A stretch of 64,000 nt of DNA from JAJDTR01 sp965220415 (GCA_965220415.1 OZ244829.1:2046001-2110000), one strand, 5' to 3'; positions 8,529 to 17,661 are shown, numbered from the stretch's first letter. The notes: a model not told the origin generated them from the letters alone. Translations and numbers: made by a program.

Positions 8529-9527
8529 ATGCAAAACCGAACGAACCTCCTCCTCATCCTTGCCGGTTTACTGCCAATTTCGCTTTGCGTAGCCGCGGGT
8601 GTAGGGGCATACCAAATCCCCCCATGGCGTATCCCCCACGTTTTACTCTTTCGCGAAGATGGCTTTGAAGTGCTAATCTACGTCCGATTTCCCCGTGTGA
8701 TATTATCAGCCATCGTCGGCGCAGTCCTAGCCATCTCCGGTGCGACATTGCAAGGCATCTTCCGCAACCCACTGGCGGATCCGGGGTTAATCGGCGTGAC
8801 GGCAGGAGCCGGACTCGGAGCCGCGCTCTGGATTGTGCTCGTCGGGAGCGGCTTCTTGGGCATCTGGGGCGTTCCGATCGCGGCGTTCACCGGTGGCATC
8901 CTCGTAACAATCGGTGTGTGGAAAATCGCCCAAACCCAAGAAAGTGTCCCCACGGTGACGTTGCTGTTAGCGGGAATCGCGCTTAACAGTTTCGCGGGCG
9001 CAGGCATCGGCTTGATGACCTTTCTCGCCGACGAGGAGCAACTTCGGAGCCTCACGTTCTGGTTGCTCGGCGGATTCGGCGGGGCAACGTGGCGTGCAAT
9101 CGCTGTGACGTTTCCCGTCGCCCTCATTGGGGCTATCGTGTTGTTTCGACTTGCACGCGCCCTCAACGCCATGACGTTGGGTGAGTCGGAGGCGTATCAC
9201 CTCGGGGTTTCGACTGAATCCTTGAAGCGGTGGGCGGTTTTCGGGGTAGCCCTGAGCGTTGGCGCCGCCGTATCTGCTGCGGGCGGTATCGGTTTCGTGG
9301 GACTCATTGTGCCGCATCTGCTGCGTCTCATGGGCGGTGCCGACCATCGCTATGTCTTGCCCGGTTCGGCGATTGGCGGCGCGATTCTGCTCGTCTCCGC
9401 TGACCTCTTCGCGCGAACAGTTGCCATCCCCGCTGAACTGCCCGTCGGTGTCGTCACCGCACTGCTCGGCGGACCGTTCTTCCTCTGGCTACTTCTGAGG
9501 TTCAAGAGAGAGGTGGTGTATGGTTGA
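8529..9527 (+). CDS. hmuU: Heme ABC transporter permease HmuU (FecCD family)
   Basis: The 332-aa inner-membrane protein has about nine to ten hydrophobic helices and the FecCD family motifs: RFPRVILSAIVGAVLAISGA, LQGIFRNPLADPGLIGVTAGA, and GIGFVGLIVPHLLRLMGG near the C-terminal coupling region. It forms the heme or iron-chelate channel with HmuV. The stop overlaps the hmuV start by 8 bp, indicating translational coupling. Heme specificity follows from HmuT and HmuY; without that context a siderophore permease would be equally likely. Confidence 0.88.
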   Translation: MQNRTNLLLILAGLLPISLCVAAGVGAYQIPPWRIPHVLLFREDGFEVLIYVRFPRVILSAIVGAVLAISGATLQGIFRNPLADPGLIGVTAGAGLGAALWIVLVGSGFLGIWGVPIAAFTGGILVTIGVWKIAQTQESVPTVTLLLAGIALNSFAGAGIGLMTFLADEEQLRSLTFWLLGGFGGATWRAIAVTFPVALIGAIVLFRLARALNAMTLGESEAYHLGVSTESLKRWAVFGVALSVGAAVSAAGGIGFVGLIVPHLLRLMGGADHRYVLPGSAIGGAILLVSADLFARTVAIPAELPVGVVTALLGGPFFLWLLLRFKREVVYG

Positions 9528-10293
9528 ACTTGATCAGGTGGGTTATCGCATCGCTCAGAAGTGGATTGTCCGCGACATCAACTTAAAAGTCAAAGCTGGC
9601 GAATTTTGGGTGTTTGCTGGGCCAAACGGTGCGGGCAAATCCACACTCTTACGCCTCATATCCGGTGAACTCTCGCCGCAAAAAGGAAAAATCCGACTAT
9701 TCGGTCACGGCATCTACTCCTACTCGCCGCAAGAACTGGCGCGAATCCGCGCCTACCTTCAACAGAAACGGGAGGTCAATTTCCCGTTTCGCGCCCTGGA
9801 GATCGTACTGCTTGGACGCCATCCACACCTAAACGGCGCGAAAGAGACATCGGAAGATTGGGAGATTGCACGAAAGTCCATGAAGCAGGTAGAAGCCGAT
9901 GTGTTCGCCGATCGGCTCTATCCGACACTGTCGGGCGGCGAAGCCTCTCGCGTCGACCTCGCCCGCATCCTCGCGCAGGAACCCCGGCTATTCCTGTTGG
10001 ATGAGCCGACAAACCATCTCGACCCACGCCATCAGGTACAGATACTTGACCTCTGTTGTTCAATAGTGCAGTCCGGCAAATCGGTGATCGCTGCGATTCA
10101 CGACCTCAATCTGGCAGCAATGTACGCCGATAAGGTTCTCATGTTGCGCGAAGGAAACACGGTCGCCGTTGGAACACCGGAGACAGTTTTTACCCCCCAA
10201 CAGTTAGAATCCGTCTACGATCTGCCTTTTGAGGCAGTACGCACCCCAAGCGGACGAACACTAATCACACCGCTTCTGGCCACTCCCAAGTAA
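9520..10293 (+). CDS. hmuV: Heme ABC transporter ATP-binding protein HmuV
   Basis: The 257-aa ATPase has Walker A GPNGAGKST at 34-42, the ABC signature LSGGE at 137-141, and Walker B with LDEPT at 160-164 followed by the D-loop NHLD. Family-typical HDLNLAAMYADK provides the switch His. It energises import through HmuU, whose gene overlaps its start by 8 bp. It is the last gene of the heme locus; a 420-bp gap with repeats follows. Confidence 0.9.
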   Translation: MVELDQVGYRIAQKWIVRDINLKVKAGEFWVFAGPNGAGKSTLLRLISGELSPQKGKIRLFGHGIYSYSPQELARIRAYLQQKREVNFPFRALEIVLLGRHPHLNGAKETSEDWEIARKSMKQVEADVFADRLYPTLSGGEASRVDLARILAQEPRLFLLDEPTNHLDPRHQVQILDLCCSIVQSGKSVIAAIHDLNLAAMYADKVLMLREGNTVAVGTPETVFTPQQLESVYDLPFEAVRTPSGRTLITPLLATPK

Positions 10294-10453
10294 CAAATCA
10301 TTACATCAAGAAAACTAGATATGCCTGCTTGGTCAAGTTTTGCCAGCTTCTTGGTGAACAGACAAGAAAGGATTTGCGTGATTCTGAAAGACGATATATA
10401 ATGGCAGCAAACAATGAGTCACGCACAATAAATCGCACTACTATAAACTTACT

Positions 10454-10508
10454 GTAGGAGCGATCTCCGAATCGCGACCAATTTTCGGGAATCGGAATTC
10501 CCTCCTAC
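10454..10508. repeat. Repeat family B with inverted ends
   Basis: The element opens with GTAGGAGCGATCTCC and closes with CCTCCTAC, its inverted match. Related copies of the core (GGAGCGATCTCC then AGGTCGCGA) are at 24343-24367 and 32634-32659, and interrupted copies are at 36641-36700 and 59831-59892. The surrounding gap 10294-10714 holds a second partial copy near 10519 and no gene. Confidence 0.7.
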
Positions 10509-10714
10509 AAGTGACACATGTTGGAGCGATCTCTCGCAGAAGACGCACAGTGAATAGTGCTATTACAAACTATACTACACGCTGCTGGAAATTGCGTGTT
10601 TTCAAGTATCATACCAATCACTAGCAAGCTGCTGCAGAAACTAAGTGGCTTCACGAAACTTGATTTCTGTTACGCTGTCTTTCACAACAATCCATTCGAA
10701 AGGAGAGAGTCACC

Positions 10715-12760
10715 GTGATTCGTGCGCTATACATGCCCCGTATTGTGTCCCTCGTTACGCTGCTCTTTCTCACCGTTTCTAGCCTCGCTGAAGAAGCAAC
10801 AAATACATTCTCGGGCCGCATTGTTGATGTAAAAGGGCATCCGGTCAGCGAGCTTACGTTAATCACTCGGCCCACGAAACTCATCAACGGTCATGCCATC
10901 ACTGCTACGGACGACGTTACTATACCATTCTCGGCCTTCGATAAAAGCGACGAGGCGGGATATTTCTTCATAACCTATGTGAAACCTGGACCAGTTCAGT
11001 TGGAGCTACGCTCTCCAATGCCCGGGGAATCCGGGGAATCTTGGAAGAGTTATGAGATTTTATCAATGAAAACTGGGACTACGACGTTTTATCCGACGGA
11101 TCCGTCCCACCGGGGTGGGCTTAAGTTTGCCATTGAACCGGATGCAAACCTTGAAGACATTGTCGTTACAGTGAGGCCTCGCACGCGGTATCGGGGTCAG
11201 GTTGTTTTCATGGATGGCACCCCGCTTGGGGACACAATGGTCGATCTGGACGTGCAGAGCAAACATAAAAAAGGGCCTATCTCAGTTAACAGACAAGCGG
11301 TTTATCAGGAGCAAACGGACGCTAACGGTTACTTTGTACAATATGTGGATGGGCCTGATTTCGAGATTGCTTCCTATACGGTTTCGGTGAAGTTTCAAGG
11401 GCTTACCGCGACCGCCGAGTTTCGTCTCAAAAGTGGGGAACAGCGGGAAGATCTTGTGTTTGCACTTGAAGGGGCTCCGATGCCTATTCGGGGTCAAATC
11501 GTTTTTGATGACGGGACTCCACTACCGGAAGCCCGGTTCACGCTCGACGTAAAGGCAACCGGAGACGACGAGGAACGCCGTTCTCATTTGAGCGGTCAAC
11601 GTGAGACCGATAATGCGGGCTTCTTTGTCGAATATCTGTATCAACCTGGAAGTTACGCGGTTGCAGTCGAATATCAAGGGCTTTCGGCAACATCGGAGTT
11701 GGTGCTCAAAGCGGGTGAACAACCGGAGAATCTTGTGCTCACGCTTGGAGGGGTTCCCATGTCTATTCGGGGTCAAATCGTTTTTGATGACGGGACTCCA
11801 CTGCCGGAAGCCTGGTTCACGCTCGACGTAAAGGCAACTGGAGACGACGAGGAATACCGTTCTCGTTTGAGCGGTCAACGTGAGACCGATAATGCGGGCT
11901 TCTTTGTCGAATATCTGTATCGACCTGGACGTTACGCGGTTGGAGTCGAATACCAAGGGCTGTCGGCAACGTCGGAGTTGACGCTCAAATTTGGGGAACA
12001 GCGGGAAGATCTTGTGTTTGCGCTTGAAGGGGTTCCCATGCCTATTCGGGGTCAAATCGTTTTTGATGACGGGACTCCACTGCCGGAAGCCCGGTTCACG
12101 CTTGACGTAAAGGCAACTGGAGAGGACGAGGAACACCGTTCTCATTTGAGCGGTCAACGTGAGACCGATAATGCAGGCTTCTTTGTCGAATATCTGTATC
12201 AACCTAGAAGTTACGCGGTTGCAGTCGAATACCAAGGGCTGTCGGCAACGTCCGAGTTGACGCTCAAATTTGGGGAACAGCGGGAAGACTTGGTTTTCAC
12301 GCTCAATGGCGCACCGATTTTTTTCGATATATTAGGCGTGGAGATGATGGCACCCACAGTGCCAAACACGATTGGCGTGTGGATAGGCGCGCCCAACGGC
12401 TCCCAGTACAAGAGTGTGCGTACCAGCAGTTGGCGCGATGCCCAAACAAAGGCGCGCACTGAAGGCGCACAGTTAGTCTCAATCAACGACAAAGCAGAGC
12501 AGGAATCGCTTGTCGAGCGGTTTGGCTTTCTTTCCTATTGGATTGGGTTGAATTATTCAGTTGAGGCTGGCGAGTGGGCGTGGAGTAGCGGCGAACCTGT
12601 TACCTATACCAACTGGGCGAAAGGTCAGCCGAAGCGTATGGATGCCGAAAGTTACGGTTTCATGGACGGGGGATATCATGGAGAGTGGCGCGTAGTGCTA
12701 CTTGGGGATGAAATCTTAGAGTGGCGCACTCCCATAGCGGTAATCCTCGAAAAGAAATAG
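10715..12760 (+). CDS. Secreted repeat protein with carboxypeptidase-regulatory-like modules and C-type lectin-like end
   Basis: The 681-aa protein starts at a GTG preceded by AGGAGAG and has a signal peptide to about residue 25. One carboxypeptidase-regulatory-like module (~26-155) is followed by four ~93-residue modules; the first is divergent, the next three almost identical and each opening IRGQIVFDDGTPLPEA. The final ~125 residues resemble a C-type lectin domain (SINDKAEQESLV, YWIGLNY, EWAWSSGEPVTYTNWAKGQP), though the usual disulfide cysteines are not obvious. A cell-surface adhesion or glycan-binding role is inferred. It stands alone, flanked by repeat-rich gaps. Confidence 0.75.
   Translation: MIRALYMPRIVSLVTLLFLTVSSLAEEATNTFSGRIVDVKGHPVSELTLITRPTKLINGHAITATDDVTIPFSAFDKSDEAGYFFITYVKPGPVQLELRSPMPGESGESWKSYEILSMKTGTTTFYPTDPSHRGGLKFAIEPDANLEDIVVTVRPRTRYRGQVVFMDGTPLGDTMVDLDVQSKHKKGPISVNRQAVYQEQTDANGYFVQYVDGPDFEIASYTVSVKFQGLTATAEFRLKSGEQREDLVFALEGAPMPIRGQIVFDDGTPLPEARFTLDVKATGDDEERRSHLSGQRETDNAGFFVEYLYQPGSYAVAVEYQGLSATSELVLKAGEQPENLVLTLGGVPMSIRGQIVFDDGTPLPEAWFTLDVKATGDDEEYRSRLSGQRETDNAGFFVEYLYRPGRYAVGVEYQGLSATSELTLKFGEQREDLVFALEGVPMPIRGQIVFDDGTPLPEARFTLDVKATGEDEEHRSHLSGQRETDNAGFFVEYLYQPRSYAVAVEYQGLSATSELTLKFGEQREDLVFTLNGAPIFFDILGVEMMAPTVPNTIGVWIGAPNGSQYKSVRTSSWRDAQTKARTEGAQLVSINDKAEQESLVERFGFLSYWIGLNYSVEAGEWAWSSGEPVTYTNWAKGQPKRMDAESYGFMDGGYHGEWRVVLLGDEILEWRTPIAVILEKK
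11480..12316 (+). repeat. Three 279-bp in-frame tandem repeats
   Basis: Units begin at 11480, 11759 and 12038, exactly 279 bp (93 codons) apart, and are nearly identical in DNA, including silent positions. A partial fourth junction follows near 12317 and a diverged relative precedes at about 11190. The DNA-level identity means recent duplication or ongoing gene conversion and predicts copy-number variation between strains. Confidence 0.9.
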
Positions 12761-13118
12761 TTTTCCACAGCAACGTGGGATGAAGGCAATACGAATTCTG
12801 ACGAGGAGTAACCTATTCTGGTAACGCGAAGCATGACGAACACTCAAACTTTTGAACGCATAACGAATGGCCCCGCGAACGGCTGTGCTCCCTCTTGTAG
12901 ACCCATAGTTCACTGGCTCCCACAATCCAAAGTATACTTGCATCGGGCATGGATGGGAATATCGAACTCTGGGGAACTTCCATGCGACCGTGTATTTCCA
13001 CTCGCCGCGCACATGATGAAGAAGATCCCTTCTCTGGAGCATTCTCTTCGGATGAAAATGCGCTTGCGTCGAGAATTCCGGATGAATCCGGTCTGCTGTG
13101 GAGCACGTCGGGCTTAGC
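12761..13118. other. Intergenic gap, nothing recognised
   Basis: Open frames exist on both strands but none shows a family pattern, ribosome site or hydrophobic signal, and they overlap one another. I see no supported gene, RNA or repeat here. Confidence 0.5.
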
Positions 13119-13682
13119 TCAATCGAAGTATTCATCTTCCTCAAATCTCGTCCATGATTCAAACAAGGGAAACGGCGGGGGCAAATTTCTACTTGGATTA
13201 TTCAGTTTGAAGGAAATCCTGCTGCTGTTAAAAGGACTTCTAACAGAGACGGAGAAGCCCGACACCTCGATACAGTCTTCGCATGCCGTAGGAAACTGCT
13301 GTGTGAACGTCGGGTTGTCTAGATAGATCATGAATTCCGGGTTATGCCCGCCCCGTCCGATGCGGCTGCTGTGCCCTAACTTTAAGACGCGGTAAGCTTG
13401 CGCGGTAATCTCCCATTCGTTGACCGCATGACGCTTCTCCGAATACTGTGCCCACACCCGAATTCCATCAAAGAAATCAAGGACAACCGCCTTTCTCGGA
13501 CTCGCGTCTTTGGAAGGCAAAAGCTGCCGGAACGAGCGATTCTTCAACGCATCCTTTATGCGTTCTTCCTCCCCTTGACCGACTGGCTGAAATGGTCCAT
13601 CAGACCCGCACGACGACGCGAAAAGGAGAACTGACACGAGAAGAATCGGTGTTAGATGGAATTGCACACTGCCAAATGACAC
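13119..13682 (-). CDS. Putative lipoprotein of unknown function
   Basis: This 187-aa protein has a lipoprotein signal: a hydrophobic stretch followed by FASSC with Cys25 then GSDG. The mature part is not recognised; it is mixed alpha/beta with an acidic, basic and aromatic composition (VVLDFFDGIRVWAQYSEKRH) and an isolated Cys pair (CEDC). It probably sits in the outer membrane or periplasm. It lies alone on the minus strand between the repeat protein and the RDD gene. Confidence 0.65.
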   Translation of the reverse strand: MSFGSVQFHLTPILLVSVLLFASSCGSDGPFQPVGQGEEERIKDALKNRSFRQLLPSKDASPRKAVVLDFFDGIRVWAQYSEKRHAVNEWEITAQAYRVLKLGHSSRIGRGGHNPEFMIYLDNPTFTQQFPTACEDCIEVSGFSVSVRSPFNSSRISFKLNNPSRNLPPPFPLFESWTRFEEDEYFD

Positions 13683-13715
13683 GATTAAACTCCATACGAA
13701 ACGGTTACTATTATT

Positions 13716-13881
13716 GTTAACGCGAGTTGCTACCTTTAACAGAGAAACCGAGTTTTTAGTTCTCGTTTGCTAAATTCTAGGTAAATTGTTCCGATCTTCG
13801 TCAATCTCGTGTTTCCACGTCGGAAAAAACTCGGTTTCTGTGCCCTGTCGAACAAAGGTGGCAACTTGGGCTACTGTTAAC
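13716..13881. repeat. MITE-like element with imperfect inverted ends
   Basis: Both ends carry GTTAAC, and the arms read inward as GTTGCYACCTTT then AGAAACCGAGTTTTT, separated by a short AT-rich centre. The right arm is the imperfect reverse complement of the left, so the whole 166 bp could fold. No transposase is encoded. A short hairpin of the same arm sequence is found at 23784-23816. Confidence 0.65.
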
Positions 13882-13890
13882 TTAACACAA

Positions 13891-14640
13891 TCAATCCGTA
13901 CCGAGGTTTGTCTTTAACGCATAAACCTCCTCCAAGAAAACATCGTAATCAATCTGGTCGCTGTCCGCCATTCTTTGGGCAATCGGGGTTGCTATCGTTC
14001 TAGCGAGTTGCAGTCTACGCAATCTTGGAAGACTTGCCCGGCGTGAAAGATACTCTTGTATTGCAGTCAGTTCGGCGTCCGTCACTTGCTCAGGTTTAAT
14101 CCAATCCGCATAGACAAAAGTTGATTTTTTAACAGCCTGAGTTTTCCCCGGACGGAGGGACGCCTTGGCGCCCTCCTTAACAACGAGCGTGCCGGCAGCC
14201 AAATCGCCCAGCCGCTGCCAGTTTTTGTTCAACAGCATGGTAAGTAACCCGGCACCGTAGGCAAACGGAAGCATATCGACAATCCGCACTATATTTCGAA
14301 TAGCGGAATCCGAAAAACTAATCGGATACCCTTGTGCTTTGATAACCCGCAAGCCAAGAGCACGTTTACCCGGTGATTGGCCATTCGTCGCAATCTCGAA
14401 CACCATATAGTAGCCCCATTGGAGCACGAAGGTAGCAATCCCTGCAAGTGCCGCCAGCCAGTTGCCAAAGCTTTCATCTAGGTCGAGTATAGCACGTATG
14501 ATAACGTAATAACCTACTGCCAAGACTGGGATCAGCAGAGCGAGATCAATAAGTGCGGCATAAAAACGCGAACCGATGCCTGCGACACTATAGCTAATTT
14601 TAATCTGTTCGGGAGTTTCAATAGATAAATGGTCGCTCAT
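13891..14640 (-). CDS. RDD family membrane protein
   Basis: The 249-aa protein carries an RDD domain over residues ~18-160: AGIGSRFYAALIDLALL in the first helix, then GQSPGKRALGLRVIK and NWQRLGDLAAGTLVV after the last helix. About four hydrophobic helices precede a polar cytoplasmic tail of ~90 residues. RDD proteins are of uncertain transport or envelope function and are often beside SpoIIM-like, DUF58, MoxR and VWA genes, as in this window. It is divergent from the SpoIIM-like gene with 189 bp between. Confidence 0.88.
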   Translation of the reverse strand: MSDHLSIETPEQIKISYSVAGIGSRFYAALIDLALLIPVLAVGYYVIIRAILDLDESFGNWLAALAGIATFVLQWGYYMVFEIATNGQSPGKRALGLRVIKAQGYPISFSDSAIRNIVRIVDMLPFAYGAGLLTMLLNKNWQRLGDLAAGTLVVKEGAKASLRPGKTQAVKKSTFVYADWIKPEQVTDAELTAIQEYLSRRASLPRLRRLQLARTIATPIAQRMADSDQIDYDVFLEEVYALKTNLGTD

Positions 14641-14732
14641 GTCGGTCGTGGGATTCTTGATTTGAAACGTCAGGATTTACGCGAGTTGTTGGGGTAAAGT
14701 AATGCGTAACACGTGATGTATAATTAATTCTC

Positions 14733-14794
14733 TTACGTATTACGATCAAGCGAGTGGATAGCGAGTGCGATAGAAGATCCCATTACGTATTACG
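14733..14794. repeat. Unit C between 12-bp direct repeats
   Basis: A 38-bp unit (14745-14782; ATCAAGCGAGTGGATAGC, then GAGTGCGATAGAAGATCCC) is flanked on both sides by TTACGTATTACG (14733-14744 and 14783-14794). The arrangement looks like an insertion with target duplication, although a pre-existing repeat pair is possible. Confidence 0.75.
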
Positions 14795-14829
14795 CATGCT
14801 AAGACAAATCCGCCGAAGAAAATAGCCAT

Positions 14830-15810
14830 ATGACGCGAGACGAATTTCTCAACAAGAAACAGCCAATCTGGTCAGAGTTGGAGGAAGCGCTAAGGCGTAC
14901 CCGGCGCTACCGTGCCAACAAAATGTCTCCGACGCAACTCGATCGAATGGGCTATCTATATCGACGCGTCACTTCGGATCTGGCGGTTGCTCGCCGCGAT
15001 TTTCCCGATGACCGCTGCGTGCCGTATCTCAATGCGCTTGCCTCCCGCGCCCATGCCGGTATCTACCAATCCTCGCCTTTGAAACGCAGCACCATTCGTC
15101 ACTTTTTCCTCGCCGGGTTCCCGGCACTATTCAGAAGCAACCTCCGTGTCATCACCGCAGCGTTTCTGATGTTTGTCATCGGGTTTTTTGCCGCATATTG
15201 GATAGCGCTGGAGAACCAAGGCTTCGCCGAAAAACTCGTGCCCCAACACCTCGTCGAAACAATCCACGATAAGGAGATGTGGACGGATGTCCCGGCACTT
15301 CAAAGAAATCTTTTCGCTTCATTTGTCATGACGAATAACATCCAAGTGGCTTTTGCGGCATTTGCGCTTGGCATCACTTTCATGATTGGAACGGCGTATA
15401 TTTTGGCTCTCAACGGTGTGCTCATTGGCGCAGTCGCTGGGCTATGCCACGTTAATGGGCTTGCCCTTCCGCTCTGGTCGTTTGTGTCGCCGCACGGTTA
15501 TATTGAGCTAACAACTATCTTTATCGCGGGCGGCGCCGGACTAAAAATGGGTTACGCCCTGATTGCGCCGGGCTTTCTGACTCGAAAACAGGCGTTGACC
15601 GATGCCGCGAAAGTCGCTGTTCAACTCATCGGAGGGTGCGTTGTCCTGCTCGTCATCGCCGGAGTTATTGAAGGCTTCATATCCCCTTCGAGTTTGCCGC
15701 CAATCGTAAAAATAGGATTCGGATTCACCACGGGAGTAATCCTGTTCTGCTACCTTCTCCTGATGGGTAGGTCGAAAAGAGCGTCCATCCCAACCGGCAA
15801 GGCGAATTAA
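14830..15810 (+). CDS. SpoIIM/DUF95-family integral membrane protein
   Basis: The 326-aa protein has an N-terminal soluble helical part (~1-95) followed by six or so hydrophobic helices, with the family pattern NNIQVAFAAFALGI and a conserved glycine-rich HGYIELTTIFIAGGAGLKMG segment. SpoIIM homologues outside spore-formers sit next to RDD, DUF58 and MoxR genes and are thought to act in the cell envelope; the biochemical role is unknown. It is divergent from RDD and near the rest of the MoxR-type cluster. Confidence 0.85.
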   Translation: MTRDEFLNKKQPIWSELEEALRRTRRYRANKMSPTQLDRMGYLYRRVTSDLAVARRDFPDDRCVPYLNALASRAHAGIYQSSPLKRSTIRHFFLAGFPALFRSNLRVITAAFLMFVIGFFAAYWIALENQGFAEKLVPQHLVETIHDKEMWTDVPALQRNLFASFVMTNNIQVAFAAFALGITFMIGTAYILALNGVLIGAVAGLCHVNGLALPLWSFVSPHGYIELTTIFIAGGAGLKMGYALIAPGFLTRKQALTDAAKVAVQLIGGCVVLLVIAGVIEGFISPSSLPPIVKIGFGFTTGVILFCYLLLMGRSKRASIPTGKAN

Positions 15811-15931
15811 ACCCGCGTCCAAGTCGGGCTTCAATCGGATTGTTTGTGAAAATCGTCCATCGCCTTTTACCCCAGTTCTGCGAACGGGATGGTAAAGGGT
15901 TACTCAATGAGTTGACCGACATTGTGTGGGT

Positions 15932-16255
15932 TTATTTGAAAATTGAGTCCGTTGTTTGAAATCTAAGGTTGTCTTTTGCCTCAATCTCGGCGATGATCGT
16001 CCTAACCTCCGCTTGCATCAGAATCCCAAGTTCCCATAGCGTACGCAAAATATCTTCTAGGTTGACGCAATCTACTCCGTATTCCCGACAGTGATGTTTG
16101 ACCTGTCGCTCGTTGCTTAAAAAGATGGAATTCAACCGTTTACAGATTGCGATTGATTCGCGCTCTCCCAAACCGAGTGACGGAGGCATAGTCGCCATGG
16201 AGTGTTGGTCAAGGGCTGTCGGATGATATGTCCTGATTCGTCCTTGTGAGTGCAA
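15932..16255 (-). pseudogene. PIN-domain toxin remnant (DUF3368-like), N-terminus missing
   Basis: Residues ~27-100 resemble the C-terminal half of DUF3368-type PIN domains: LGLGERESIAICKRL, FLSNERQV, then a helical end. The N-terminal half with the first catalytic Asp and about 60 residues is absent, and the region upstream is occupied by the end of the antitoxin gene in another frame. The product is therefore unlikely to be an active nuclease. Most likely a deletion joined the two genes. Confidence 0.55.
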
Positions 16256-16553
16256 CGCCTTCCTTCAAGTCTTCCACCGACCCGACCTCAACTACCTTGC
16301 GGATGCCTTTTGCACTTAAAGCCTCATCAAATTCAAAGCGGTGAATGCCCGCCAATTCAGCGGCTCTGGCAAGCGTCACTTCACCGTGTTGATAGAGCAA
16401 AATTGCGGCGTCAAGGCGAGATTCTCTTTTGGTAGTAACCAGTTTTTCAAGAGCATCGGTCATCAACACCGTCAGGTCCGCATAGAGTCCGGCATGTATC
16501 AAGGCGTTAATCTCTCTTTCGAGAGTAGGCGAGTCAATTTCAATTTTGAGCAT
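16209..16553 (-). CDS. UPF0175 family antitoxin
   Basis: The 114-aa protein matches UPF0175 in its core: RLDAAILLYQHGEVTLARAAELAGIHRFEF split around the helix-turn-helix, then LSAKGI. These act as antitoxins to DUF3368 PIN toxins in type II modules, binding DNA to repress the operon. The partner downstream is decayed and overlaps the 3' end by 47 bp, so the antitoxin is now effectively an orphan. Confidence 0.75.
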   Translation of the reverse strand: MLKIEIDSPTLEREINALIHAGLYADLTVLMTDALEKLVTTKRESRLDAAILLYQHGEVTLARAAELAGIHRFEFDEALSAKGIRKVVEVGSVEDLKEGVALTRTNQDISSDSP

Positions 16554-16593
16554 GGCTATCTTTCCTTGCGATCTGGTTGACTAACATCGGCGG

Positions 16594-17661
16594 TTACGCA
16601 CGCATTTCATCGGACCAATCCCGCCAGATGTCGCCATCTGTGTCATCCACCGCGAGCGGGTCGGGAAGCGACTCGGGTGTTTTCTTGAATCCGTAGATTG
16701 TCGCTTGGCGGATAACGTCGCTAGAAGCGTTCTGTCCCGCGATGTGAAGGATTTTGGTGTGCCACAGTATAACAGTACCGGCAGGTCCATGGCAATCGAA
16801 CGGTTGGGTATCCTCCTTGATTTGACCGATGACGGGGTCGGTATAACCTCCCGCCACCCGTACCGCCAAATGTTTGTCCGTGTGTTTCTCGCCAGCTCTG
16901 AAAGCCTTCCACTGTTCCCGCCAAATCCGCGAGTGACTCCGGGGCCAAACGGTAAATCCCCCGCAGTTCGGCGGCACATCGGCGATGTATGCCGACATCT
17001 GCAGCCGCCACGTGCCGTAGCACGGACCGTCGGAGTGGGCGCCGCTGTAATGAGGGACGTGAGAAGGGCTGTTCGGAAGCGTGCAATATAATCCGCGCGT
17101 CCCCTGCCCATTGAGCCACACCGGTCCGGTTTTGGGCAACCGCAGTGTGGGCTCTGTCGTGAAGCTGCCCTTTGCTGGAAAACCCATTGCGCCCCCCAGA
17201 TGTGTATTCAGTCCTCCCACGGCGTCGTCACACATAAAGCACGGGCCGGTCGTATAACCCGACTTGTCGAGTCCGGCGGGCCAAACCACCGTCCCTTTCC
17301 CAAGAAGTTGCTCCGCGACACGCCATAAGGCGCGGGGTGCCAGATCGAGCATCAATTCTGACGCCCCATTGCGGACAACAAGCTGGTGTCCGCCCCCGCT
17401 AAGGTACGGCTCGCCTCCGCCCTCGGGACGCATTGCCCGCAGCTTGGCGCTCTCCTTATCGGTGATAGGCTCCCATGTCGAAGGGTCATCCCGTTTCATA
17501 CGCGGGAGCCGGGTTTGAATCACCTCCCACATGTCGTCACGCGCCTGACGGCAGAGCGCAGAGTCGAGAACCCCTCTAAGAATTAGGAATCCGTCACGTT
17601 TGAACTGGGCAATCTGGTCTGCTGTCAGAGGCTCTATTGACTTAACGCCTTGGCTAGACAT
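16594..17661 (-). CDS. Phytanoyl-CoA dioxygenase (PhyH) family protein
   Basis: The 355-aa Fe(II)/2-oxoglutarate dioxygenase has the HxD ligand pair as HSD near residue 208 and the distal His near 306 (TKILHIAGQ), followed by an Arg that would bind 2-oxoglutarate. The region between holds the typical PNCGGFTVWPRSH. Substrate is unknown; PhyH expansions are a feature of Poribacteria-like genomes. AAGGA lies 8 nt before the ATG at 17661, preferred over an ATG 48 bp upstream. Longer than the usual ~270-300 aa, with extra loops before the HxD. Confidence 0.85.
   Translation of the reverse strand: MSSQGVKSIEPLTADQIAQFKRDGFLILRGVLDSALCRQARDDMWEVIQTRLPRMKRDDPSTWEPITDKESAKLRAMRPEGGGEPYLSGGGHQLVVRNGASELMLDLAPRALWRVAEQLLGKGTVVWPAGLDKSGYTTGPCFMCDDAVGGLNTHLGGAMGFPAKGSFTTEPTLRLPKTGPVWLNGQGTRGLYCTLPNSPSHVPHYSGAHSDGPCYGTWRLQMSAYIADVPPNCGGFTVWPRSHSRIWREQWKAFRAGEKHTDKHLAVRVAGGYTDPVIGQIKEDTQPFDCHGPAGTVILWHTKILHIAGQNASSDVIRQATIYGFKKTPESLPDPLAVDDTDGDIWRDWSDEMRA

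Noticed and set aside
12716..13162. Open frames on both strands between the repeat protein and the lipoprotein
   Set aside because: They overlap one another, lack ribosome sites and show no family pattern; treated as chance frames.
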